This document shows positions 6,236 through 13,281 of a DNA stretch of 28,683 nt, piece by piece. The stretch lies in IMG/VR virus record IMGVR_UViG_3300045007_000300, positions 1-28,683 of that record; one strand, given 5' to 3'. The position numbers and the translations under genes are program-made. The stretch is from a virus. Under the pieces are notes generated by a model that was not told where the DNA came from, ran no database searches, and saw nothing but the letters and a program-made list of their open reading frames with translations. Positions within the stretch are counted from its first letter, which is position 1, and every line of letters begins with the position of its first letter.

Positions 6236-6424
6236 TCAGCCCTGCTTCGCGGCCTGCCGGCCCGCCTCGTAGGCGGCTATCAGGGCGCTCTTGACGCCCC
6301 AGACGCTGACCTCGTGGAAGTCCATCCGGTCGCTGTTGCGGGTTTCCAGGGTTTCGATGAACAGGTGGTCCAGCGCGATCTGCTGGAGCAGGGTTTCGAG
6401 GGCTTTGTCGGTTTGCTTGCTCAT
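6236..6424 (-). CDS. DUF6900-like small protein
   Basis: 62 residues. The core LQQIALDHLFIETLETRNSDR-MDFHEVSVW-GVKSALIAAYEAGR matches, as I recall it, the DUF6900 family of short helical proteins found on plasmids and prophages. It has no membrane segment and no catalytic motif. AAGGAG lies 6 bases before ATG 6424, and the third 31-nt element (6460-6490) is 35 bases upstream. It is the first gene of the opposite-strand cassette, diverging from the terminase operon across a 106-base gap. Role unknown; its constant partners suggest it works with DUF3489 and the 123-residue protein. Confidence 0.85.
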   Translation of the reverse strand: MSKQTDKALETLLQQIALDHLFIETLETRNSDRMDFHEVSVWGVKSALIAAYEAGRQAAKQG

Positions 6425-6459
6425 GTGCGTCTCCTTGTGGCGTCGTTGATGGTGATGGC

Positions 6460-6490
6460 ATGAACGCGCTGTCCCAGAGAGAAGCCAAGC
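6460..6490 (-). promoter_or_regulatory. 31-nt promoter-like element, copy 3
   Basis: Minus-strand GCTTGGCTTC-N6-GGACAGCGCGTTCAT with N6 = TCTCTG; one base of the dyad differs from copies 1 and 2 (GGAC instead of GAAC). It ends 35 bases before the DUF6900 start. An inverted repeat TGATTT/AAATCA (6491-6496 and 6502-6507) abuts it and could be part of the control region shared with the divergent terminase gene. Confidence 0.6.
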
Positions 6491-6530
6491 TGATTTTTAG
6501 GAAATCACGAACAAATGATTGAAGGTGCTC

Positions 6531-7067
6531 ATGGGACTCTCGATTCGCGCCTATGCGCGCCACCGGGGCGTTTCCGACGCGGCGGTGCGCAAGGCCATCG
6601 CGGCGGGTCGGATCACCCCGGAGGCTGACGGCACGCTGGATGCCGAACGGATTGACGCCGAGTGGGCGCGCAATACCGAAGCGCCCCGTAACGGCACGCG
6701 TGCCAAACCGGTGCGCGTGGCCGTACCGACGGAACCTGCATCGGCAGGCGACAGCCAAGCTGTGCTGCCCGCAGGCGGTACATCCCTGCTGCAGGCCCGC
6801 ACCGTCAACGAGGTGGTCAAGGCGCAGACCAACAAGGTGCGTCTGGCCCGCCTCAAGGGCGAACTGGTCGACCGGCCCCAGGCCATCGCCCACGTATTCA
6901 AGCTGGCGCGGGCCGAGCGGGATGCCTGGCTCAACTGGCCGGCGCGCATCTCGGCGCAGATGGCGGCGAAGCTCGGCGTCGATGTCCACACCCTGCACGT
7001 CGCGCTGGAGACCGCCGTGCGCGAACACTTGCAGGAGTTGGGCGATGTTCGCCCGAGGGTGGACTGA
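6531..7067 (+). CDS. Terminase small subunit (Nu1-like)
   Basis: 178 residues. The N-terminus (SIRAYARHRGVSDAAVRKAI, about 4-23) is a MerR/Nu1-type winged helix-turn-helix that recognises the packaging site. A proline/alanine-rich linker follows (~50-95), then a helical region with NKVRLARLKGELVDR and the DAWLNWPARISAQMAAKLG segment that should contact the large subunit. ATG 6531 has GAAGGTG a few bases upstream; in-frame TTG 6519 and GTG 6525 are less likely. Its stop overlaps the large-subunit ATG by one base (TGATG). Length and order fit lambda Nu1 (181 residues). It recognises cos and recruits GpA to cut and package DNA. Confidence 0.9.
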   Translation: MGLSIRAYARHRGVSDAAVRKAIAAGRITPEADGTLDAERIDAEWARNTEAPRNGTRAKPVRVAVPTEPASAGDSQAVLPAGGTSLLQARTVNEVVKAQTNKVRLARLKGELVDRPQAIAHVFKLARAERDAWLNWPARISAQMAAKLGVDVHTLHVALETAVREHLQELGDVRPRVD

Positions 7068-9031
7068 TGCTGGATGCGGATTACGAAGGTGGGCTCGACA
7101 TCGAGCGCGCCTGGCGGGAGGGGCTGACACCCGATCCCTTGTTCACGGTATCGGAGTGGTCGGATCGCCACCGGATGCTCTCCAGCAAGGCATCGGCCGA
7201 GCCGGGCCGCTGGCGCACCAGCCGCACGCCGTACCTGAAGGCAATCATGGATTGCCTGTCGCCGATGTCGGCGGTGGAGCGGATCGTGTTCATGAAGGCG
7301 GCGCAACTGGGCGCGACTGAGATGGGCAACAACTGGATCGGCTACGTGATCCACCACGCCCCCGGCCCGATGATGGCGGTGTCGCCCACCGTGGAGATGG
7401 CCAAGCGCAACTCCAAGCAGCGGATCGACCCACTCATTGAGGAGTCGCCGGTGCTGGCTGAACTGATCGCACCGGCCCGCAGCCGTGATGCCGGCAACAC
7501 GATTCTGGCGAAGGAGTTTCGCGGCGGCGTGCTGGTGATGACAGGCGCGAACAGCGCCGTCGGCCTGCGTTCGATGCCGGTGCGCTACCTGTTCCTGGAC
7601 GAGGTCGATGGCTACCCGTCCGACGTCGATGGCGAGGGCGATGCGATCTCACTTGCCGAGGCGCGCACCCGCACCTTCGCGCGGCGCAAGATTTTTATCG
7701 TCTCGACGCCGACGATTGCCGGGGCGAGCAGCATCGAGCGGGAGTACGAGGCCAGCGACCAGCGCCGCTACTTCCTGCCGTGCCCGCATTGCTCTCACCG
7801 GCAGTGGCTGCGCTTCGAGCAGCTGCGCTGGGAGAAGGGGCAACCGGAGACGGCGGCCTACGTCTGTGAGGCGTGCGACGAGTCGATTCCAGAGCAGCAC
7901 AAGACCTGGATGCTGGAGCACGGCGAATGGCGTGGGCTGGTTCCCGAGAACGGGGCCAAGACCGCCGGCTTCCACCTCTCGTCCCTGTACAGCCCGGTGG
8001 GCTGGCGTAGCTGGCGGGAGATCGCCGCCGCCTGGGAGAGTGCAGTGAACAAGGAATCCGGATCGGCCGCCGCCATCAAGACGTTCAAGAACACCGAGCT
8101 TGGCGAGACTTGGGTCGAGGAAGGCGAAGCCCCCGACTGGCAGCGCCTCATCGAGCGGCGCGAGGAGTATCCCATCGGTCGCATCCCGGCTGGCGGCCTG
8201 CTGCTGGTCGGCGGGGCCGACGTGCAGAAGGATCGCATTGAGGCCTCGATCTGGGCCTTCGGTCGCTGCAAGGAATCGTGGCTCGTCGAGCACCGTGTGC
8301 TGATGGGCGATACCGCCCGCGATGCGGTGTGGAAACGCCTCGGTGAGTTGATCGCCGAGACGTGGTCGCACGAGTCGGGCGCGCAGTTGCCGCTCGCCCG
8401 GTTCGCCCTGGACACAGGTTTCGCCACTCAGGAGGCCTACACCTTCGTGCGGCTGGTACGCGATCCTCGCGTGATGGCAGTCAAGGGCGTGCCCAAGGGC
8501 GCGGCCCTGGTGGGCACGCCAACGGCGGTCGATCTCTCGCAGGGCGGCAAGAAGCTGCGCCGTGGCATCAAGGTGTTCTCGGTCGCGGTCGGCATCGCCA
8601 AACTGGAGTTCTACAACAACCTGCGCAAGGCGGCAGATGTGCTGGAGGACGGCGTCACGCTGCGTTACCCCACCGGCTTCGTGCATCTGCCCAAGGTCGA
8701 TGCCGAATTCGTGCAGCAGCTGTGCGCCGAGCAGTTGATTACGCGGCGCGACCGCAACGGCTTCGCCATCCGCGAGTGGCAGAAGATGCGCGAGCGCAAC
8801 GAAGCCCTGGACTGCTACGTGTATGCCCGTGCAGCGGCGAGTGCTGCCGGCCTCGACCGCTTTGAGGAACGACACTGGCGCGAACTGGAACGACAGATCG
8901 GACTCTCGCCGCCTGGCGATCCCGATCTGCAAATCGAGCAACCCACTGAGGCCACCCAACGCGGTGGCCTCGCTGTTTCTGGAACCCCAAGAACGGGCCG
9001 GCGCGTGATTCGCAGTCGCTGGTTCAGTTGA
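7067..9031 (+). CDS. Terminase large subunit, GpA family
   Basis: 654 residues, close to lambda gpA (641). The N-terminal ATPase half has an atypical Walker A region with QLGATE (~80-85, in AAQLGATEMGN) and Walker B YLFLDE (~174-179). A CPHC (239-242) and CEAC (267-270) pair form a zinc-binding knuckle typical of this family. The C-terminal half is the cos-cutting nuclease, with acidic motifs GGADVQKDRIE (~383-393) and LDTGFATQEAY (~447). It cuts concatemeric DNA and drives it into the procapsid. The C-terminal ~30 residues (after ERQIGLSP) are low complexity and probably bind the portal. It is intact and sits in standard head-operon order. Confidence 0.96.
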   Translation: MLDADYEGGLDIERAWREGLTPDPLFTVSEWSDRHRMLSSKASAEPGRWRTSRTPYLKAIMDCLSPMSAVERIVFMKAAQLGATEMGNNWIGYVIHHAPGPMMAVSPTVEMAKRNSKQRIDPLIEESPVLAELIAPARSRDAGNTILAKEFRGGVLVMTGANSAVGLRSMPVRYLFLDEVDGYPSDVDGEGDAISLAEARTRTFARRKIFIVSTPTIAGASSIEREYEASDQRRYFLPCPHCSHRQWLRFEQLRWEKGQPETAAYVCEACDESIPEQHKTWMLEHGEWRGLVPENGAKTAGFHLSSLYSPVGWRSWREIAAAWESAVNKESGSAAAIKTFKNTELGETWVEEGEAPDWQRLIERREEYPIGRIPAGGLLLVGGADVQKDRIEASIWAFGRCKESWLVEHRVLMGDTARDAVWKRLGELIAETWSHESGAQLPLARFALDTGFATQEAYTFVRLVRDPRVMAVKGVPKGAALVGTPTAVDLSQGGKKLRRGIKVFSVAVGIAKLEFYNNLRKAADVLEDGVTLRYPTGFVHLPKVDAEFVQQLCAEQLITRRDRNGFAIREWQKMRERNEALDCYVYARAAASAAGLDRFEERHWRELERQIGLSPPGDPDLQIEQPTEATQRGGLAVSGTPRTGRRVIRSRWFS

Positions 9032-9055
9032 TCACCACCACTGGAGAACCCCACC

Positions 9056-9547
9056 ATGAGTCTGCAAACCCAACTCAACAGCTTCGTCCTGCGCGTCGCC
9101 GAGGAATTTAACACCGTCAAGGGACGCACCGGTACGCTGACCGCGCTGACCACCACCGACAAGTCGAGTCTGGTTGCGGCGATCAACGAACTGAAGGCCG
9201 CGATCATCACGGCGGTGGCCATCGACGATCTTCAGGTCTCGACGACGAGTACGTATTCGTCGAACAAGGTCGTCACCCTGCTCGATGCGCTGAAGGCCGA
9301 CATCTTGGGCGGTGCCGACCCGGCCTACGACACCCTGCTGGAACTCCAGCAGGCGTTGCAGAACGACCAGACCGGCATCGCCGCGCTCACGGCGGCCATC
9401 GACAAGCGCGTGCGCTTCGATGCGGTGCAAACGCTGACGGTGCCCGAGCAACAGCAGGCCCGCGACAACATCGGCGCGGTCGCCGCTACTGACATCGGCG
9501 ACACCACCACCGACTTTGTGGCGATCTTCAACGCCGCCCTGGTGTAA
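9056..9547 (+). CDS. Fibre-like structural protein between terminase and portal
   Basis: 163 residues. The segment DKSSLVAAINELK (~41-53) and the C-terminal VRFDAVQTLTVPEQQQARDNIGA (split here as VRFDAVQTLT, then PEQQQARDNIGA, ~121-143) are motifs typical of phage fibre shafts and adhesins. Polar, Thr-rich stretches between them suit a trimeric coiled-coil or beta fibre. No membrane segment or enzyme motif. TGGAG lies 10 bases before ATG 9056. The position, directly after terminase and before gpW and portal, suggests a head-associated (head fibre or decoration) protein rather than a tail fibre; this is inference. Its N-terminus resembles that of the next gene. Confidence 0.72.
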   Translation: MSLQTQLNSFVLRVAEEFNTVKGRTGTLTALTTTDKSSLVAAINELKAAIITAVAIDDLQVSTTSTYSSNKVVTLLDALKADILGGADPAYDTLLELQQALQNDQTGIAALTAAIDKRVRFDAVQTLTVPEQQQARDNIGAVAATDIGDTTTDFVAIFNAALV

Positions 9548-9550
9548 GCA

Positions 9551-9943
9551 ATGAGTCTCGTCGCGCAACTATCGGCGCTCGCCACCCGTATCGGCACCGA
9601 GATCAAGGGGCTGATTCGTCCCGACCATCCGGGGCTTGCCCGGGCGTGGGCGAATTTCGGCTACGTCGGCAGCGCGGTCGAGCTGCGGGCCGCCCACAAC
9701 GTGGCGTCGGTATCACGCCTCGCCGCCGGTCGCTACCGCATCACCTTCGCCACGCCCTTCGTAGACGTCAACTACTGCTGGGTAGCGACCGGTCGCAGCA
9801 ATGTTGCCACTGGCACGATCCGGTACGCCGCCGCTCGTTCCACCACCGATGGCAAGACGACCACGACGCTCGACATCGTGTGCATCACCAGTGCCGGTTC
9901 GCTTGCCGACACCACGGAAATCAACGTGGTGGTCTATCGATGA
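9551..9943 (+). CDS. Fibre-tip-like structural protein
   Basis: 130 residues. The N-terminus (SLVAQLSALATRIGTEIK) echoes the start of the preceding protein and is typical of fibre or head-fibre anchors. The rest (ARAWANFGYVGSAVELR, HNVASVSRLAAGRYRITFATPF, NYCWVATGR) matches a beta-rich C-terminal module often found at the tips of phage fibres, of the ARAWVNFNG type. It begins 3 bases after the previous stop and overlaps gpW by 4 bases (ATGA), so the two fibre-like genes form a cassette inside the head operon. It probably assembles with the 163-residue protein. Host binding is possible but not shown. Confidence 0.68.
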   Translation: MSLVAQLSALATRIGTEIKGLIRPDHPGLARAWANFGYVGSAVELRAAHNVASVSRLAAGRYRITFATPFVDVNYCWVATGRSNVATGTIRYAAARSTTDGKTTTTLDIVCITSAGSLADTTEINVVVYR

Positions 9944-10170
9944 GCATCCCGACCTACACCGAAGCCCAGTTGCAGGCGCTGCGTGATGCCTTGGCCAAGG
10001 GCGAGAAGCGCGTGAGCTTCGGCGACAAGACGGTCGAGTACCGCACTGTCGAGGAACTGAAGCAGGCCATCGCCGAAGTCGAAGCCGCGATGCACAAGGA
10101 TGCCGTGGCCACTGGTCTATATCCGCGTGCGCCGCGCCAGATCCGGGTGACCACCGGAAAGGGGTTCTGA
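9940..10170 (+). CDS. Head-tail connector, gpW family
   Basis: 76 residues (lambda gpW has 68). The pattern of two helices around a beta hairpin is visible: LQALRDALAKGEKRVSFGDKT-type hairpin, VEYRTVEELKQAIAEVEAAM helix, then a basic C-terminal tail (RAPRQIRVTTGKGF) as in gpW. The protein seals the portal after packaging and gives the docking site for gpFII and the tail. The ATG overlaps the upstream stop (ATGA) and its own stop overlaps the portal start, so translation is coupled. Order gpW then portal matches lambda. Confidence 0.85.
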   Translation: MSIPTYTEAQLQALRDALAKGEKRVSFGDKTVEYRTVEELKQAIAEVEAAMHKDAVATGLYPRAPRQIRVTTGKGF

Positions 10171-11645
10171 TGAGCTGGATGACTCGAATCCGCACCCTGT
10201 TCGGCGGCGCTCCGGCGCACGAGGTTGCCGGGCGTGGTCGTCGCGCGCTCGCGTGGATGCCGGGAAACCCCGGTGCGGTGGCGGCGATGCTCGCCACCTC
10301 CAACGAACTGCGCGTGAAGTCCCGGGATCTGGTGCGCCGCAATGCCTGGGCCAACGCCGGCATCGAGGCCTTCGTCGCCAATGCCGTCGGCACCGGCATC
10401 AAGCCGCAGTCGATGGCGCAGGACGAAACCTTCCGCGTCGCCGTGCAGGTGCTCTGGCGCGACTGGACGGAAGAAGCCGACGCCACCGGTCAGACCGATT
10501 TCTACGGCTTGCAGTCCCTGGCGGCCCGGGCGATGTGCGAGGGCGGCGAGTGCTTCATCCGCCTGCGTCCTCGCCGCCCCGAGGATCGGCTGGCTGTGCC
10601 GCTTCAACTGCAGTTGCTGGAAGCCGAGCACCTGCCGCTGACGCTCAACACGGAATTGCCCTCGGGCAACGTGGTGCGTTCTGGCATCGAGTTCGACGCG
10701 ATGGGACGGCGTGTCGCCTACCACCTCTACCGCTCGCACCCCGAGGACGGTCGGCTCTCGCCGATGTCGGGTCAGGGCGGACAGGACACCGTTCGGGTGC
10801 CGGCGGTCGAGATCATGCACCTCTATCGTGTGCTTCGGCCCGGCCAGATTCGCGGCGAGCCGTGGCTGGCCCGCGCGCTGGTGAAATTGAACGAGCTCGA
10901 CCAGTACGACGACGCCGAACTGGTGCGCAAGAAGACCGCCGCGATGTTCGCCGGCTTCATCACGCGGCTCGCCCCAGAGGACAACTTGATGGGCGAAGGC
11001 CTGTCGGATGCCGACGGCGTGGCGCTCGCCGGCCTGGAGCCGGGCACCTTGCAGATTCTGGAGCCGGGCGAGGACGTGAAATTCTCCGACCCCGCCGACG
11101 TTGGTGGCAGCTACGCGGAGTTTCTGCGCACCCAGTTCCGGGCGGTAGCCGCCGCCATCGGCATCACCTACGAGCAACTGACCGGCGACCTGACGGGCGT
11201 GAACTACTCGTCCATCCGCGCCGGGTTACTGGAGTTTCGCCGGAGGATGGAGGCCATCCAGCATGGCGTGATCGTCCATCAGCTGTGCCGCCCGGTGTGG
11301 AATGCCTGGCTGGATCAGGCCGTGCTCTCCGGTGCTGTCACAGCGCCCGGGTTTGCCCGCCGCCGCCGCGAGTACGCCGCCTGCAAATGGATTCCCCAGG
11401 GCTGGCAGTGGGTCGATCCGGAGAAAGAGTTCAAGGCGATGCTGCTGGCGATTCGTGCCGGCCTGATGTCCCGCTCGGAAGCAATCTCGGCCTTCGGCAT
11501 GGACGCCGAAGACGTCGACCGCGAGATCGCTGCCGACAACGCCCGGGCCGATGCGCTCGGGCTGATCCTCGATTCCGACCCGCGCAAGGCGGCACAGGGT
11601 AACAGCGCCGCTACGGCAACCCCGCCGCCCCCACCTCAGGACTGA
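10170..11645 (+). CDS. Phage portal protein, lambda (gpB) family
   Basis: 491 residues, near the 533 of lambda gpB. Recognisable portal features: NELRVKSRDLVRRNAWANAGIEAFVANAVGTGI near the N-terminus (the conserved R-N-N/A-G-I helical region), EGGECFIRLR (~126-135), a DQYDDAELVRKK helix and the GVNYSSIRAGLLEFRR stretch (~345-360). It forms the dodecameric ring at one capsid vertex through which DNA enters. GGAAAGG just upstream gives a ribosome site. The C-terminus ends in a proline-rich tail (ATPPPPPQD). Intact, in lambda gene order. Confidence 0.96.
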   Translation: MSWMTRIRTLFGGAPAHEVAGRGRRALAWMPGNPGAVAAMLATSNELRVKSRDLVRRNAWANAGIEAFVANAVGTGIKPQSMAQDETFRVAVQVLWRDWTEEADATGQTDFYGLQSLAARAMCEGGECFIRLRPRRPEDRLAVPLQLQLLEAEHLPLTLNTELPSGNVVRSGIEFDAMGRRVAYHLYRSHPEDGRLSPMSGQGGQDTVRVPAVEIMHLYRVLRPGQIRGEPWLARALVKLNELDQYDDAELVRKKTAAMFAGFITRLAPEDNLMGEGLSDADGVALAGLEPGTLQILEPGEDVKFSDPADVGGSYAEFLRTQFRAVAAAIGITYEQLTGDLTGVNYSSIRAGLLEFRRRMEAIQHGVIVHQLCRPVWNAWLDQAVLSGAVTAPGFARRRREYAACKWIPQGWQWVDPEKEFKAMLLAIRAGLMSRSEAISAFGMDAEDVDREIAADNARADALGLILDSDPRKAAQGNSAATATPPPPPQD

Positions 11646-11649
11646 CCCC

Positions 11650-12900
11650 ATGAACCTGTTGCCCCATATGGCGGCGCGCCTCTTCGGTGCGCCGCTGATG
11701 ATCCATCGTCCAAAGCTCGAGGTGATCCTCGCCGTGCTGGGCCCGCGCATCGGTCTGCCGCAGGCGGCTGTGCCGAGCGATGCCATTCCGGATCGAGTCG
11801 CCACGCCGACCGGTGCTACCGGCATCGCCGTATTGCCGGTCTACGGCACGCTGGTGCGCCGCACGGTTGGACTGGAAGCCGAATCCGGCCTTGCCAGTTA
11901 TCAGGGCGTCGCCACGATGCTGGATGCAGCGGTGGCCGACCCGAATGTGGCGGCGATCATGCTCGACATCGACAGCGCCGGAGGCGAGTCGGGCGGCGTG
12001 TTCGACCTGGCCGACCGGGTGCACGCCGCGACCAAGGTCAAACCGGTCTGGGCGCTGGCCAACGATATGGCCTTCTCGGCGGCCTATGCCATTGGCTCGG
12101 CCGCCAGTCGTCTCATCGTCACGCGCACCGGCGGTGTCGGCTCCATCGGTGTCATTGCGATGCACGCCGACCAGTCGGTGAAGGATGCCCAGGACGGCGT
12201 GCGCTACACGACCGTCTTCGCCGGGGCGCGCAAGAACGATCTCAACCCGCACGAGCCGATCTCCGACGAAGCGCACGCCTTCCTCAAGGCCGAGGTCGGG
12301 CGCGTCTATGAACTGTTCGTCGATACCGTCGCCCGCCACCGGAATCTCTCGGCGGACGCGGTGCGGGCCACCGAGGCCGGCATCTATTTCGGGGCCGACG
12401 CAGTTGCCGCCGGTCTGGCCGATGCCGTCGGCACCTTCGACGACGTGCTGCTCGAACTCACCGATTCGCTTTCCCAACGTCTTGTGTTGCCGGCTGCCGT
12501 TTCCACGGTGGCGGTCGCGCAGGGCACTTCCTCGCAACTCAGACTGGAGACCTCCATGAATGAACCCGCAACCCCTGCTGCTGATGGGACTGGCGTTGAT
12601 CCTGATCGCGCTGCTCCTGCGACGCCCACCCCGGCAATGACCATCGACGACGCCCAGGAGGTCGCCGAACTCTGCGCGCTGGCCGGCTGCCCCGAACGCA
12701 TCCCCGGCTACCTCGCCGCGCGCACGTCGCCGGCCAAGGTGCGCAGCCAACTGCTGACTGCCCGCGCCGACAGCCCGGAAATCACCAGCCACATCGCACC
12801 GGATGCTGCCAAGCCGAATCCCCAATCCCTCAACGACAACCCGCTGGTGATGGCCGCGCATTCCCGCGCAAATTCGGCCCGCGCCGGCAAGGAGAACTGA
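11650..12900 (+). CDS. S49-family capsid protease (lambda gpC-like) with C-terminal scaffold region
   Basis: 416 residues. The S49/SppA-like protease domain covers ~55-285: GIAVLPVYGTLV, LDIDSAGGESGG (oxyanion region), NDMAFSAAYAIGSAA with nucleophile Ser143, VGSIGVI, and GARKND with the probable general base Lys195. The last ~115 residues are Ala/Pro-rich and helical, and match a separate scaffold product. The enzyme cleaves scaffold and portal during procapsid maturation, then itself. AGGA lies 8 bases before ATG 11650. The arrangement reproduces the lambda C/Nu3 gene pair. Length (lambda gpC 439) is normal. Confidence 0.94.
   Translation: MNLLPHMAARLFGAPLMIHRPKLEVILAVLGPRIGLPQAAVPSDAIPDRVATPTGATGIAVLPVYGTLVRRTVGLEAESGLASYQGVATMLDAAVADPNVAAIMLDIDSAGGESGGVFDLADRVHAATKVKPVWALANDMAFSAAYAIGSAASRLIVTRTGGVGSIGVIAMHADQSVKDAQDGVRYTTVFAGARKNDLNPHEPISDEAHAFLKAEVGRVYELFVDTVARHRNLSADAVRATEAGIYFGADAVAAGLADAVGTFDDVLLELTDSLSQRLVLPAAVSTVAVAQGTSSQLRLETSMNEPATPAADGTGVDPDRAAPATPTPAMTIDDAQEVAELCALAGCPERIPGYLAARTSPAKVRSQLLTARADSPEITSHIAPDAAKPNPQSLNDNPLVMAAHSRANSARAGKEN
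12556..12900 (+). CDS. Nested head scaffold protein (Nu3-like), in-frame internal start
   Basis: In-frame ATG 12556 lies within the protease gene and is preceded by CTGGAGACCTCC, giving a GGAG 7-8 bases upstream, unusual inside a coding region. It would yield a 114-residue, acidic, Ala/Pro-rich protein (NEPATPAADGTGVD..., AMTIDDAQEVAELCALAGC, ..., ANSARAGKEN) sharing its C-terminus with the protease. Lambda makes scaffold gpNu3 from the end of gene C in just this way. A scaffold is needed for the gpE shell to assemble correctly and no other candidate exists nearby. Assigned by position, ribosome site and precedent. Confidence 0.78.
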   Translation: MNEPATPAADGTGVDPDRAAPATPTPAMTIDDAQEVAELCALAGCPERIPGYLAARTSPAKVRSQLLTARADSPEITSHIAPDAAKPNPQSLNDNPLVMAAHSRANSARAGKEN

Positions 12901-12901
12901 A

Positions 12902-13279
12902 ATGCCCGCCATTACCGAAGGACTCAACCTTGGCGACCTTCTGAAGTACGAAGCGCCGAACCTGTTTTCCCGCGACCAGGTGACTGTCGCTTCCGGCCAG
13001 ACGCTGCCCTTGGGCGCTGTGGTCGGCATCGTGACCGCCACCGGCAAGGTCAAGCAGATTGACCCGAGCGCCACCGACGGCAGCCAGTACGCCGCAGGTG
13101 TCCTGATGCAGCCGTGCGACGCGGCGCTCATCGACCGCGAGGACGGACTGATGGTGGCGCGTCACGCCATCGTCGCCGACCACGCCCTGACCTGGCCTGC
13201 CGCCATCACCGTCGCCGAGAAGCAGGCCGCCGTCCTGCAGCTGAAGAGCCTCGGCGTCCTCATCCGCAAAGGAGTCTGA
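12902..13279 (+). CDS. Head decoration protein D
   Basis: 125 residues (lambda gpD 110). LGDLLKYEAPNLFSRDQVTVASGQTLPLGAVVGIVTATGK and GSQYAAGVLMQPCDA are characteristic of the HDPD family, a beta-rich trimeric protein that clips onto the outside of the expanded capsid to stabilise it against DNA pressure. AAGGAG (12889-12894) precedes ATG 12902. It lies between the protease/scaffold and the major capsid gene as in lambda. The C-terminal LKSLGVLIRKGV forms a beta strand that may contribute to trimer contact. No irregularity seen. Confidence 0.92.
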   Translation: MPAITEGLNLGDLLKYEAPNLFSRDQVTVASGQTLPLGAVVGIVTATGKVKQIDPSATDGSQYAAGVLMQPCDAALIDREDGLMVARHAIVADHALTWPAAITVAEKQAAVLQLKSLGVLIRKGV

Positions 13280-13281
13280 CC

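Noticed and set aside
5512-6490. Plus-strand mini-frames beginning ATGAACGCGCTGT in each copy of the repeat
   Set aside because: One stops after six codons and the others have no ribosome site or similarity. The conserved distance to the minus-strand genes shows the repeats belong to that strand as control elements.
5512-6490. Three 31-nt repeats taken as a CRISPR-like or transposon-end array
   Set aside because: Copies are hundreds of bases apart with whole genes between them, have one orientation, and keep a fixed distance to start codons; no transposase is present.
5595-7130. A 511-codon minus-strand open frame running opposite the terminase small subunit
   Set aside because: Only its last 186 codons (DUF3489, ending at 5595) have a ribosome site and family features. 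The upstream part is low-complexity sequence caused by high G+C opposite a real gene.
11611-13131. A 506-codon minus-strand frame opposite protease and decoration genes
   Set aside because: The opposite strand encodes clear lambda C, Nu3 and D homologues in conserved order.
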